Source of the DNA: Salegentibacter sp. R32
GTDB taxonomy: Bacteria > Bacteroidota > Bacteroidia > Flavobacteriales > Flavobacteriaceae
Direction: 5' to 3'
NCBI RefSeq assembly: GCF_008692195.1
Contig: NZ_RXOM01000011.1
Location: forward strand, 1 to 64,000
Length of the DNA stretch: 64,000 bases
The position numbers were made by a program, and so were the translations under genes. This document shows, one piece after another, positions 18,357 to 27,002 of the stretch; position 1 is the first letter of the stretch, and each line of letters opens with the position of its first letter. A model generated the notes under the pieces. It saw only the letters and a program-made list of their open reading frames with translations. It was not told the DNA's origin and ran no database searches.

Positions 18357-19610
18357 TTAAATTGTTTTAAATGCTTGAGCCATTAACTCTATCTCTGAAT
18401 TTTTTATTCCTATTCCCTTCGCAACCGTCCTCCAATCCTTGACCACTGCAACAATCTCATTGATTATGGAATCCATTTCATCTTCGCTCAACCGAAAAAA
18501 CTCCCCAACACTTTTAGCCAACTCATAATCCAGGGCATTATCATCCATATCAATATTGAGTGCAAGTCCTTCTTTTTCGATGGACGGATTTAGGTCGTAA
18601 GCTGGCGATAGTTCCCATCCTTTCTGATTTAATATGAATCCGTGATTTCGTAAATGATCATCAGTATTCGATATGGCGATATTGAAGACTATCCTGCGCC
18701 ATAGTTGGTGTAAATTAGCTTCGACATTGGTTCCATAATTCTCGATGACATCTACTATATCGAGGTAACTTGCTGTTTGGCTTTTAAGCATTTCTTCATT
18801 GTTTCCAGTCATTGTCATTGCAGATGCAAAATGAACTCGTCCACCATTTTCGCGGTCAAATCGTTTGGTGAGGAAGGTGTGGTAATTACCTGCGATCTTT
18901 TCGATTTTTGATTCTGCCATTTCTATACCACAGGCGATAGCAAGTTTATAGGCCAGAAATTCCCAAGCAGCCTTATCCACTGTATCCGTTTTTGAAGGAA
19001 ATTTGGCAATCCATAGACTTTTATCTTTGCCTAGAATATTTGCCTTGGGCCGCGCCCCTCCCAAAGATGACCCAGGAGCTATCAATATCGCCAACCATTT
19101 TCTTGTTTCTTCATTTTGGGTATCATTTTCAAGTTGTTCAACAGCTTTTTGTAAATCCCCAAGGGATGACCACGGAGGGGTAGGGTTTTGATCGTCGTTA
19201 TCCAAAAACGGCCCATCAACTTCCGTCTTGAAGCGAAGTGCTCCCATTCGGCTCTCATCATAGACCCCTAGCAAATAATCGATTTCATATAGCGTTCTTG
19301 CTGTCTCACCCCGCATCCTAGCATCCTGCGCCTCACGACGTTTCATCAACGTTTTTCCCCAAGTGTCCGGCATACTGTCCAGAAATACCCCGAAGTTTTC
19401 TTTGTCGGTGGGGTACTGTGGCCCCGAATAGAATGTAATGTCTGGGTCTAGTTCTTTGTACAAGCCCTTATTTAGCCAATCCTTGTTATACTCAAAACTG
19501 AATGCTTTTTTTCCTTTTGCAAAATGTGCTGAAAGAATACCGACTTGAATAGGACCATTTAACCCAATCCAATCCGCATATATATAAATATTAAATTTCC
19601 CCTGTGCCAT
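18357..19610 (-). CDS. hipA: HipA-family serine/threonine kinase toxin
   Basis: 417 residues with all expected HipA parts: an N-terminal subdomain (about 1-110), the loop SLGGARPKA equivalent to the segment that holds the autophosphorylated Ser in E. coli HipA, the strand WIAKFPS with the nucleotide-binding Lys, FLTKRFDR, the catalytic loop NTDDHLRNHGF and the metal-binding SPAYDLNPS. The active site looks complete. HipA kinases phosphorylate translation components and are held inactive by HipB. The gene starts 3 bp after the hipB-like gene and is followed 12 bp later by the giant NTPase gene, an unusual third partner. Its target is not predictable from sequence. Confidence 0.92.
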   Translation of the reverse strand: MAQGKFNIYIYADWIGLNGPIQVGILSAHFAKGKKAFSFEYNKDWLNKGLYKELDPDITFYSGPQYPTDKENFGVFLDSMPDTWGKTLMKRREAQDARMRGETARTLYEIDYLLGVYDESRMGALRFKTEVDGPFLDNDDQNPTPPWSSLGDLQKAVEQLENDTQNEETRKWLAILIAPGSSLGGARPKANILGKDKSLWIAKFPSKTDTVDKAAWEFLAYKLAIACGIEMAESKIEKIAGNYHTFLTKRFDRENGGRVHFASAMTMTGNNEEMLKSQTASYLDIVDVIENYGTNVEANLHQLWRRIVFNIAISNTDDHLRNHGFILNQKGWELSPAYDLNPSIEKEGLALNIDMDDNALDYELAKSVGEFFRLSEDEMDSIINEIVAVVKDWRTVAKGIGIKNSEIELMAQAFKTI

Positions 19611-19613
19611 ATC

Positions 19614-19901
19614 CTATAATAAATCCAAGTCTTGTAGTTTGCGACCAAATTCATCGTCTCGGGCAATTTTTGAAAAAATATCCTCAAGATTCAATACTCT
19701 GAGTACATTGAAATAGATACCTATGGCTACAGCTGGGTCGCCTTTTTCGATACGATGGAGGGTAGCACGATGTATTCCGGCACGTTCGGAAACCTGCTCT
19801 GTAGTTAGCTTTCTCCGTTTACGGGCTAGCTTGATATTTTCGCCTACACCATCAAATATCTTTTGATATTTGGGAAGTATTATAACTCTCTTCGAACTCA
19901 T
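19614..19901 (-). CDS. hipB: HipB-like XRE antitoxin/repressor
   Basis: 95 residues from the ATG at 19901. The DNA-binding core is LARKRRKLTTEQVSERAGIH followed by RATLHRIEKGDPAVAIG, a typical XRE fold. The C-terminal tail (about 75-95) could contact HipA. An upstream in-frame start at 19931 would place coding sequence across the left arm of the palindrome at 19902-19914, so the later ATG is preferred. Its stop is 3 bp before hipA. It likely represses the operon through the palindrome at its promoter. Confidence 0.88.
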   Translation of the reverse strand: MSSKRVIILPKYQKIFDGVGENIKLARKRRKLTTEQVSERAGIHRATLHRIEKGDPAVAIGIYFNVLRVLNLEDIFSKIARDDEFGRKLQDLDLL

Positions 19902-19954
19902 ATTGTCGCTTATTAATAACAAATATAACAATTAAGTCGTAAATAAGCGACAAT
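19902..19954. promoter_or_regulatory. Perfect 13-bp inverted repeat at the hipB promoter
   Basis: ATTGTCGCTTATT at 19902-19914 and its exact reverse complement at 19942-19954, with arm centres 40 bp apart (about four helical turns). The left arm abuts the hipB start codon. The geometry suits two repressor dimers or a bridging complex and probably mediates autoregulation; this is inference. Confidence 0.75.
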
Positions 19955-20134
19955 TATTAGTTTTAATACTGGAAATCCTAAAGTTGTATTCCCCTTTAAA
20001 AAAGCTCAAAATGTTACATCTCAACAAAAAAATTATAAAGTTGAGAGATATTACACTGTATAATTGAAGTTGAAAAAAAGGAATTGAAAGTGGGAAACTT
20101 CCATATATAATAGCAAAGATTTTAAATCTTAATT

Positions 20135-22123
20135 CTACTTTCTTACCACCAAATGGCTCAACCCCGGATTGTTCAGCAATCGCTCCATTTCTGATTGAAT
20201 AATGTCTTGAATATCTTGTTTGATTTGGAAATAGTTGCGCTGTACCATACCCGAATCCAGCTTTCGGATCAATTCAATATCCTGATAATGTTGTTCCTCA
20301 CGCTTAAGGCTTTCGTGGTCATTGATAATTTCGCAATGGAAAGCTTTTAAATCAATCTTACAATCTGGATTATCCGCCACCATACCCACAAATTCACCGG
20401 AGCTTAACCCCGATATTTTGGAAGGTGGTATGGCTGCTTCCAATTGTTTGGATCGGCTAATGGAAGTATCTCCGCTGTTAATGGAATAACTCTCCCTGTC
20501 CTGCATAATTTTCCCAAAACGTTCCGATAATTGTTTGGCGGTATCCCCCGTAACCTGACCGCTAACAATATTTCCTGTAATATTCATAATTACATCTGCC
20601 TGCTCACGGCCATAATCCTTTCGAAGCTGACTAAAATCTTGAATACCCAGACAGGTAGAAACCTTATTACTACGTGCAGTCGCAATTAGGCTGTCCATAT
20701 TGTTCAGGTAGATAGTTGGGAACTCATCAAAAATGAGACTACTCTTTAGCTTTCCTTTTTTGTTCACCAACTTAATTAACCGGTTTACATAGAGCGATAA
20801 CACCGCTCCATATATCTGTATTTTTTGAGGATTGTTTCCCATACATACAATCTTCGGGTCATCAGGATTATTAATATCCAGATTAAAATCATTACCCGAT
20901 AACACATAGTATAATTGTGGGGATGAAAGCCTTGCCATTGCCACTTTTGCGGAAGCGATCTGACCTTCCAATTGTTCCATAACATCATTGAGGTACGCAT
21001 TAACAAATGGATTAATCAGCACTTCAATTTCCTTTTCGGTTCGTAATAATGTAAACAAGCTATCATAATCTACCTGCATCAATTCTATTACATGCGGTAA
21101 GGTGCAAAATTCACCATCCTTGTATTTTTTCAGATACCAGATAATAGCGGTTAGAAAGTTGATTGGGGATTCCACAAAGAAATCCCCCTGACGTTTGATC
21201 CATTCCCGGTTCAAGCCCATCAAAATAGTACGGGCACTTTCAGCTGCATCCGTAATATCTGTCATTGCTGAAGGCTCTAAGGGATTGCAACGATGACTGT
21301 GGGTAAGATCATCGAAATTAATCACATAAAATGCCGGAGGCTTGGTATATCGATGTTGGTTTTTCAGCCAGGTGTTATAGGCTATTTTGGAAAGGTCATC
21401 AAACTTAAAGTCGTACACAAACATGGTAAACCCTTTGCGGATATGTTGGGTAATCACATGACGTATTACAAAGTAGGATTTACCGGAACCGGGTGTTCCC
21501 AATACCATAATCGCCCGAAATGGATTAATGATATTGACCCAACTTTTCCGCTGCTTATCTTTTAATTGGTACCTCGCGGGAAGGTTAATCGAATATTCGT
21601 TTTCCAGTAATCGTTCTTCCTGTGGAAAGGTTTCGTTTTCCTTATTAAAAATATCCTTGTTATTGATTTTATCCCTGATAATTCGGGAAAGCAAAGTACC
21701 TCCTGTCAACACCAGAAGAAAGCCTATTCCTGCAAGTGCCATATACAGAATAGCAGTCGTCATTATAGGAGTATTCAACTTCATACAGAGATAGCTGATA
21801 AAATAAATAAGCAGTCCGGTAATCAGGTAAGCAAAAGCTGTTCTATAGTTCAATTTTTCATTCTTTTTCCCTTTGGCTCCTAAAAGGGATATACCCAAAA
21901 AACCAAGTGCAATTAATTTCGATTTATGAAAATTGCTGAACAATCCCGTATTATAAATATTGCTTAAAATACGATCACTAAAAGTGCTTTGCCATCCCCA
22001 TAGTTCAAAAGCACTATAGCAGTAATAATAGAAATGGATGATTAATATGGTAATACTGATGAGCCTGGTCATATCCAGTATCTTTCTCAGCGCCTGTTCA
22101 TTTTCTCCGGTATGCATTGCCAT
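20135..22123 (-). CDS. mobC: Type IV coupling protein (VirD4/TraD-like), MobC of Bacteroidota elements
   Basis: 662 residues. Several hydrophobic segments occur in the first 145 residues (about 20-40, 68-84, 96-114, 120-142), then the cytoplasmic ATPase with Walker A GTPGSGKS (209-216) and Walker B SSLIFDEFPTIYL. The late CLGIQDFSQLRKDYG and VSGQVTGDTAKQLSERFGK match the TraM-recognition region of coupling proteins. It delivers the relaxase-DNA complex to the secretion channel. It follows the relaxase gene after 13 bp. A degraded partial copy lies at 12750-13285. Confidence 0.93.
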   Translation of the reverse strand: MAMHTGENEQALRKILDMTRLISITILIIHFYYYCYSAFELWGWQSTFSDRILSNIYNTGLFSNFHKSKLIALGFLGISLLGAKGKKNEKLNYRTAFAYLITGLLIYFISYLCMKLNTPIMTTAILYMALAGIGFLLVLTGGTLLSRIIRDKINNKDIFNKENETFPQEERLLENEYSINLPARYQLKDKQRKSWVNIINPFRAIMVLGTPGSGKSYFVIRHVITQHIRKGFTMFVYDFKFDDLSKIAYNTWLKNQHRYTKPPAFYVINFDDLTHSHRCNPLEPSAMTDITDAAESARTILMGLNREWIKRQGDFFVESPINFLTAIIWYLKKYKDGEFCTLPHVIELMQVDYDSLFTLLRTEKEIEVLINPFVNAYLNDVMEQLEGQIASAKVAMARLSSPQLYYVLSGNDFNLDINNPDDPKIVCMGNNPQKIQIYGAVLSLYVNRLIKLVNKKGKLKSSLIFDEFPTIYLNNMDSLIATARSNKVSTCLGIQDFSQLRKDYGREQADVIMNITGNIVSGQVTGDTAKQLSERFGKIMQDRESYSINSGDTSISRSKQLEAAIPPSKISGLSSGEFVGMVADNPDCKIDLKAFHCEIINDHESLKREEQHYQDIELIRKLDSGMVQRNYFQIKQDIQDIIQSEMERLLNNPGLSHLVVRK

Positions 22124-22136
22124 AGCTTTATTTTTT

Positions 22137-23441
22137 TTACTGATTATTATTCAGGTTTCTTTTTTTCTTCTTTTTACGTTTCTTTTTAAGCTGATTGGGC
22201 ACGTAATCTGAGGTGTTTTCTGCCTGGGTTAAAACCTCCAATACATTTTCTTTTCCTGCTGCTATAGTAGCAGATCGAACCTCTTTATCAGCTTCTTTGG
22301 TTTCTGCCGCAGCGGTAGACTGTGGCTGTAACCCAATGTTTTGTTTCGGGTCGGGATGCCTTAGCAAATCCTGTCCCGAAACCCCTTCCGGCAAACATCT
22401 TTCCTGAATGGCTTTGGCACTGTATCTTTTGCCCAAAGCACTTCCGTTAAAAACACATTTGGTTTGATGATCCACATAGGTGATCCCGTATAAAATTCCG
22501 TTAGCATTTTGCCTGAGCACGATATGGATACCTTGTTTTTCCAATACTTTTATTAGTTCAGGGATGGATGTCTTTTTTGACAGCAATTCCTTATCCACCG
22601 CATTTTTAACCCGTCTTTTAAAAGATGCTCGTTTCGCTACATTTTCTTTGAACTTCTGCTCCAGGAATTTCAAGGTAGGTTTGTTGTAAAACAGGCTGGC
22701 TTTGATAGGAATACCTATCGGATTACCATCCGCATCCAGCACCCGGTATAGCAATCCGCCAGTCTGATAAACTTTTGAATTTTCTGTTCCCCGTTCTGCT
22801 TTTACATTGTATTGATTGAGTACTGCATTCAGCTCCGGAAGACTGGTATATTTGTATGGATTCAACACATTTTCCAGAATGTTTTGGATAGCCATTTTAG
22901 TTTGTGATTTACCATACATTGCCTTACCTACAGCGATGGGTTTTAGCTTATAATTTTCATTTTTCTTTTGGGATTCAGCCTGTACCAAACCAAACTCTTT
23001 TTCCAATTCTTTGCGAGCGGGTTCAGATTTACGGATACCCAAATGGTGCAAGTCAATTCGTTTGCCGTCTGCTTCAATATTGGTAGTTACCAAATGGATA
23101 TGTGGATGCCCTGCATCGTGGTGTTGATAGACCAAATAAGGTTGCTCACCAAAACCTATTTTATCCAGATAACTGTCGGCTATTTCAAGCAGTTTTTGCT
23201 TTGATAAATGATTTTCTGAAACATCAAAATTGAGAGAAATATGGACGCTATTCCGTTTTGTTTTTTCGTTTAATTCCATCTGTTTTAAAAAGCGGTTCAG
23301 CTTCATAGTAAAGCTCATTTTATCCGGATCAACCGGATAATTCCCTGCCCCGATACACTTGGCAACTCCCTGCTTTACTTTGTTCTCATTGTAGTTTAAA
23401 ATGCGGTGAATAGAATGCCCTGTTTTGATTACTGCAACCAT
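22137..23441 (-). CDS. mobB: Relaxase/mobilisation nuclease, MobB type
   Basis: 434 residues. The catalytic HUH histidines are in QHHDAGHPHIHLVTTN, the hallmark of the relaxase/mobilisation nuclease domain, and GHSIHRILNYNENKV at the N-terminus matches the start of Bacteroidota MobB proteins. The tail ends in lysine-rich KKKRKKKKKR. It nicks one strand at oriT and carries it into the recipient. Its start overlaps the end of mobA by 13 bp, and mobC follows. Confidence 0.93.
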   Translation of the reverse strand: MVAVIKTGHSIHRILNYNENKVKQGVAKCIGAGNYPVDPDKMSFTMKLNRFLKQMELNEKTKRNSVHISLNFDVSENHLSKQKLLEIADSYLDKIGFGEQPYLVYQHHDAGHPHIHLVTTNIEADGKRIDLHHLGIRKSEPARKELEKEFGLVQAESQKKNENYKLKPIAVGKAMYGKSQTKMAIQNILENVLNPYKYTSLPELNAVLNQYNVKAERGTENSKVYQTGGLLYRVLDADGNPIGIPIKASLFYNKPTLKFLEQKFKENVAKRASFKRRVKNAVDKELLSKKTSIPELIKVLEKQGIHIVLRQNANGILYGITYVDHQTKCVFNGSALGKRYSAKAIQERCLPEGVSGQDLLRHPDPKQNIGLQPQSTAAAETKEADKEVRSATIAAGKENVLEVLTQAENTSDYVPNQLKKKRKKKKKRNLNNNQ

Positions 23442-23818
23442 ATTTCTGCCATTTTTCGGATGTGATTTTTAATCTCATCCACCTTATTGAACAGGGTTCT
23501 TTTTTCTACTTCATAGGCAATCAGCCAGTTTTTAAATTCTGTAATTTTTTGAAGCGTATGGAGCTTTTTTACCGCCTGATTAAAGTTGTTGCCTACGTGG
23601 TTAAGTTCTTTTCTAAGCTGAGCCATTTCTGCCATAAAGTCATCGGCAGATTGGTTGCGATACGTCGTAACAATGGGCTTTTCAAAAAGACTGTGACGAA
23701 CATATTCGCTTAGCTTTCGGCAGGTGCTGTGTTGCCATTTCTTTTCGATTTTTTCATATTCATCGGGTGTTAAACGCAGCCCGATAATGCGTGTCCTGTT
23801 TGATTTTTTTCCTTCCAT
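23429..23818 (-). CDS. mobA: Relaxosome accessory protein, MobA-like
   Basis: 129 residues. An N-terminal ribbon-helix-helix-like segment (RTRIIGLRLTPDEYEKIEKK, then SEYVRHSLF) is followed by LRKELNHVGNNFNQAVKKL, the conserved helix of small mobilisation proteins. It should bind oriT and help the relaxase open the DNA. It overlaps mobB and lies immediately next to the hairpin-rich candidate oriT. Confidence 0.85.
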   Translation of the reverse strand: MEGKKSNRTRIIGLRLTPDEYEKIEKKWQHSTCRKLSEYVRHSLFEKPIVTTYRNQSADDFMAEMAQLRKELNHVGNNFNQAVKKLHTLQKITEFKNWLIAYEVEKRTLFNKVDEIKNHIRKMAEIWLQ

Positions 23819-23896
23819 CTCCTTCTTCTTTATCCTGTTATCAAACTCAAAAATTCATTCTATACGCCCTGCCCACGAGTTCCGAGTGATAGGCAG

Positions 23897-23984
23897 CAAG
23901 ATGTCGGTTGTTAAACAACCGTTCATCTTGCCGTTTGCAGGAACGTTGCAAACTCATCGCTTTGCCAAAGTCTCCCGGAGGCTT
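23897..23984. other. Candidate oriT: three clustered inverted repeats
   Basis: Between the Toprim gene and mobA. Hairpin 1 (23897-23930): outer arms CAAGATG and CATCTTG, inner arms CGGTTGTT and AACAACCG. Hairpin 2 (23933-23953): arms GTTTGCA and TGCAAAC with a 7-nt loop. Hairpin 3 (23968-23984): AAGTCTCC and GGAGGCTT around a central C, with one T.G pair. A transfer origin next to mobA is expected in Bacteroidota elements. The open frame across this stretch (23847-24035) is more likely non-coding. The nic site was not identified. Confidence 0.55.
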
Positions 23985-24053
23985 AATATTCACTTTCAGG
24001 AATTTTAGCAATTTTCTAAATAGTGAGGTTTTCAAAAATGCTTAGCAACACTA

Positions 24054-24953
24054 TTACAGTTTATTCCCTAAGCGTTTCTTCTGCTGCTTCTCAATATGTA
24101 TCAACCAATCATTTAGGTCTTTGTGGTTTTGGTAAAGCATGCTACGATCGTTATACTTCTTGCTATGAGACAATGCTTCCCTGGCAACTTTTTTCCCGGC
24201 AGCATCATTGTCCAAATATAGCTGTATTGATTTGTGCGATTCCAGAAACGGGCGTGCTTTTTCAAGCAGGGAAAGGGAATTTAAAATGACAAAATCGGGA
24301 GTTTTATTTTTCTCATTTTCTCCGATACTTTTGAACGAAAGAAAATCGATAAAGCCCTCGAATACGGCCACCTCATCCGAAGCATTTTTTACCGTGGTAA
24401 TGTCCTTTGGAGAACTGCTTGCTTTGAAGTAAGGATTACGTATTTCAAATCCACCAGAATCATTTTTAAAACCAATTCCGTAATAGTTTTTGGCATTCAA
24501 TTCATAATGAACTTCCCGGCAATATTGGGTTGCAATTTCAATAGGAATTTTTCGCTGTTCCAAGTAGTGGATCAATGCATTCGATTTAAGCTCAATCTCC
24601 GTTAGAATTTTAAATTGATGCTCCGGTTCATTTTTTATTTTGGGAATGTTTTGTATAGGCTTTTGAAAAGAAAAACCACCATCCAATTTTTTTAGAAATT
24701 CTCCAACGGAACAATCAAAATATTGAATCCCAAAATCGATAATATTGCCTCCTTTACCAAGACCATGATCGTACCATCGGTTCAGCTTTCGATTAACCTT
24801 AAATGAGGCTGTATTTTCTTCCCTTAACGGAGAACGGTACCAGTAGTCATTGCCCCTGATTTTTGAAGGTTCATGACCTAATGAGGACAGGTACTGAACC
24901 ATATCCATTTCCTTAGCTTCCTCAATGGAAAGTTTTTGTTTCCTGAAATCCAT
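24054..24953 (-). CDS. Toprim-domain primase-like protein
   Basis: 299 residues. Residues about 30-90 follow the CHC2 zinc-finger pattern (YWYRSPLREENTASFKVN, then WYDHGLGKGGNIIDF) but lack the metal-binding cysteines, as is common in mobile-element versions. The C-terminal half is a Toprim domain: AVFEGFIDFLSF supplies the acidic E, and LYLDNDAAGKK the D-x-D-type metal site. It probably primes or processes transferred single-stranded DNA. It is divergent from the cargo island and upstream of the mob genes on the same strand. Confidence 0.85.
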   Translation of the reverse strand: MDFRKQKLSIEEAKEMDMVQYLSSLGHEPSKIRGNDYWYRSPLREENTASFKVNRKLNRWYDHGLGKGGNIIDFGIQYFDCSVGEFLKKLDGGFSFQKPIQNIPKIKNEPEHQFKILTEIELKSNALIHYLEQRKIPIEIATQYCREVHYELNAKNYYGIGFKNDSGGFEIRNPYFKASSSPKDITTVKNASDEVAVFEGFIDFLSFKSIGENEKNKTPDFVILNSLSLLEKARPFLESHKSIQLYLDNDAAGKKVAREALSHSKKYNDRSMLYQNHKDLNDWLIHIEKQQKKRLGNKL

Positions 24954-25083
24954 AACCGCATATTTTCATCTTCACTATTCAGTTTACTGAAGTAAAGTTA
25001 AACAAGTGGTATGGCTTCTACCCATCCTCTCTATATTTTGAATGGGATGGTAGCATCTGGATTCAGAAAATATTAAATACAAT

Positions 25084-25148
25084 CTGTAATCTGGATACTA
25101 AACTCTGTAATCAGGATACTATATAAAAAATAAACCAATGCAACTTTG
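25084..25148 (+). promoter_or_regulatory. AraC-type direct repeat and promoter of the first SDR gene
   Basis: Two copies of CTGTAATC-N-GGATACTA (25084-25100 and 25105-25121) differ only at N and repeat with a 21-bp period, about two helical turns, the geometry of AraC-family half-sites. A -7-like CAACTTTG follows at 25141-25148, so the second copy overlaps the -33 region. The SDR begins at 25175. The likely regulator is the AraC protein encoded immediately downstream. Confidence 0.7.
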
Positions 25149-25174
25149 TATTCATAAATAAAAAACAGATTATT

Positions 25175-26008
25175 ATGAGTAAAGAAAATCAAAAAGTATG
25201 GTTGGTAACAGGCACTTCCAAAGGACTAGGACTTCATTTAATCAAACTACTCCTTTCTCAAGGACATAAGGTAATTGCTACAAGTCGGAATACAGATGCT
25301 CTGGAAAAAGAAATTACATCATTTAAAGAAAATCTTTTTCCGGTAAAATTAGATATTACTTCAGATACAGCAGTAAAGCAAGCTATTGATGAAAGCATTG
25401 AAAAACTGGGGCGTATTGATGTAGTCGTCAATAATGCCGGTTATAGCCTTGTGGGAAGTATGGAGGAAATGACTGATGCAGAGTTTCGGGCAACTATGGA
25501 TGTGAATCTTTTTGGAACGGTTAATATCATCCGGAATATGATGCCTCATTTGCGTAAGCAGCAAAGTGGACACATCATTAATATTTCTTCCAATGCGGGG
25601 TATATTGGCTTTGAAAAAGCGGCAAGTTATAATGCAGCTAAATTTGCGCTTATCGGAATTTCCGAAGCCTTAGCTCAAGAAGTAATAAATTTCGGGATAA
25701 AAGTAACGGTAGTTGCACCTGGACAATTTAGAACAGAATTTATGAATTCCATCAACTATGTAAAGAACCGTATTGAAGTGTATGGTGTAGATAAAGCTGA
25801 AAAGATGTGGACTAAATTTAGTGGAACACAGCCCGGAGATCCCGACAAACTATCAAAAATATTAGTTCAAATAAGTGAAATGGAACAGCCGCCTCTTCAT
25901 TTACTTTTAGGGCCGGACACCTATGAGCTGGTGACCCAAAAAAGAGCGCAGGAAGATGCAGAATTTGAAAAATGGAAATCTTTGACGTTATCTACCGATT
26001 TTGATTAA
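25175..26008 (+). CDS. Short-chain dehydrogenase/reductase (SDR)
   Basis: 277 residues, classical SDR. Cofactor loop TGTSKGLG (12-19), NNAG (86-89), catalytic Ser139 and Tyr152-x3-Lys156. The SR in ATSRNT after strand 2 suggests NADP(H). It reduces a carbonyl or oxidises an alcohol; the substrate is unknown. It is followed 39 bp later by an AraC regulator and preceded by direct repeats that probably bind that regulator. The second such cassette is at 29598-31305. Confidence 0.92.
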   Translation: MSKENQKVWLVTGTSKGLGLHLIKLLLSQGHKVIATSRNTDALEKEITSFKENLFPVKLDITSDTAVKQAIDESIEKLGRIDVVVNNAGYSLVGSMEEMTDAEFRATMDVNLFGTVNIIRNMMPHLRKQQSGHIINISSNAGYIGFEKAASYNAAKFALIGISEALAQEVINFGIKVTVVAPGQFRTEFMNSINYVKNRIEVYGVDKAEKMWTKFSGTQPGDPDKLSKILVQISEMEQPPLHLLLGPDTYELVTQKRAQEDAEFEKWKSLTLSTDFD

Positions 26009-26047
26009 ATAGGAAGCGTAAATTCTATTTTTATAAATTTGTTTTCA

Positions 26048-26953
26048 ATGAAACCTTATATAATTCAGTCAATCCGAGATCTGCACCAACTTTTAGAGTT
26101 GCCAAAACCGAAGCACCCATTAATTAGTTTAATTGATTTTTCTACCATTAAGTGTTATGATGATGAGAAATTAGAGGCGGTTACTTACGGATTTTATTGC
26201 ATAGCAATCAAAAAGAATTTTAAAGGTAAAATGCGATATGGCCAGCAGCACTTTGATTTTGATGATGGTATTATGACATTTTATGCCCCGAATCAAGTGA
26301 TCATTACAGAAATAAGAGATGATTGGGAGTTAGAAGGTCTTTGGCTAACTGTTCATCCCGACTTTTTACAGGGCTTTTCCTTGTCCAAGGATATCCGTAA
26401 ATTTGGTTTTTTCTCTTATTCCCTAAATGAAGCTTTACATTTATCTACTGATGAAGAAAAAACCGTTAATCAATTACTATTGGATATTTCAAAGGAAAGT
26501 CAAGTTTCAATAGATACATTTTCACATTCAATTATCATAAAACAAATAGAGTTATTGCTGAATTATTCTAACCGGTTTTATCATCGCCAATTCTTAACCC
26601 GAAAACAGGCCGATAGCGGTTTATTATCCGATTTTGAAGATTTGTTAGAAGATTATTTCAACCAAAACCTCACAGAAACGGAGGGTATTCCCGGTGTCTC
26701 CTATTTAGCTGCAAGATTAAACCTGTCTCCCAATTACCTAAGCGATATGTTACGCAGTATAACGGGACAAAGTGCCCAGCAACATATCCAACAAAAATTA
26801 ATCGAGAAAGCTAAGGAGAAATTATCCACTACTAAATTATCAGTTAGTGAAATAGCCTATTCATTGGGCTTTGAATACCCTCAATCGTTTCATAAATTAT
26901 TTAAAAACAAAACCACTCTTTCTCCATTAGAGTATCGCCAATCCTATAATTAA
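26048..26953 (+). CDS. AraC-family transcriptional regulator (cassette 1)
   Basis: 301 residues from the ATG at 26048; the TTG nine bases earlier is less likely. The N-terminal ~190 residues form a ligand-sensing region beginning LHQLLELPKPKHPLISLI. The C-terminal ~100 residues hold two helix-turn-helix units: AARLNLSPNYLSDMLRSITG and SVSEIAYSLGFEYPQSFHKL. It is clearly a paralogue of the regulator at 30388-31305. It most likely acts on the SDR gene just upstream. Confidence 0.92.
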   Translation: MKPYIIQSIRDLHQLLELPKPKHPLISLIDFSTIKCYDDEKLEAVTYGFYCIAIKKNFKGKMRYGQQHFDFDDGIMTFYAPNQVIITEIRDDWELEGLWLTVHPDFLQGFSLSKDIRKFGFFSYSLNEALHLSTDEEKTVNQLLLDISKESQVSIDTFSHSIIIKQIELLLNYSNRFYHRQFLTRKQADSGLLSDFEDLLEDYFNQNLTETEGIPGVSYLAARLNLSPNYLSDMLRSITGQSAQQHIQQKLIEKAKEKLSTTKLSVSEIAYSLGFEYPQSFHKLFKNKTTLSPLEYRQSYN

Positions 26954-27002
26954 AATTTCGTACAAAGTAGTACAGGAAATTTCATTAATTAATAGAAATG
27001 TT

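Noticed and set aside
20019-20046. Inverted repeat TCTCAAC/GTTGAGA downstream of mobC as a terminator
   Set aside because: The stem is only 7 bp with a 14-nt loop, and the minus-strand T-run is not adjacent; too weak to list.
23847-24035. 62-codon minus-strand frame between mobA and the Toprim gene
   Set aside because: It runs through all three hairpins of the candidate oriT; the structure explains the conservation better than a protein would.
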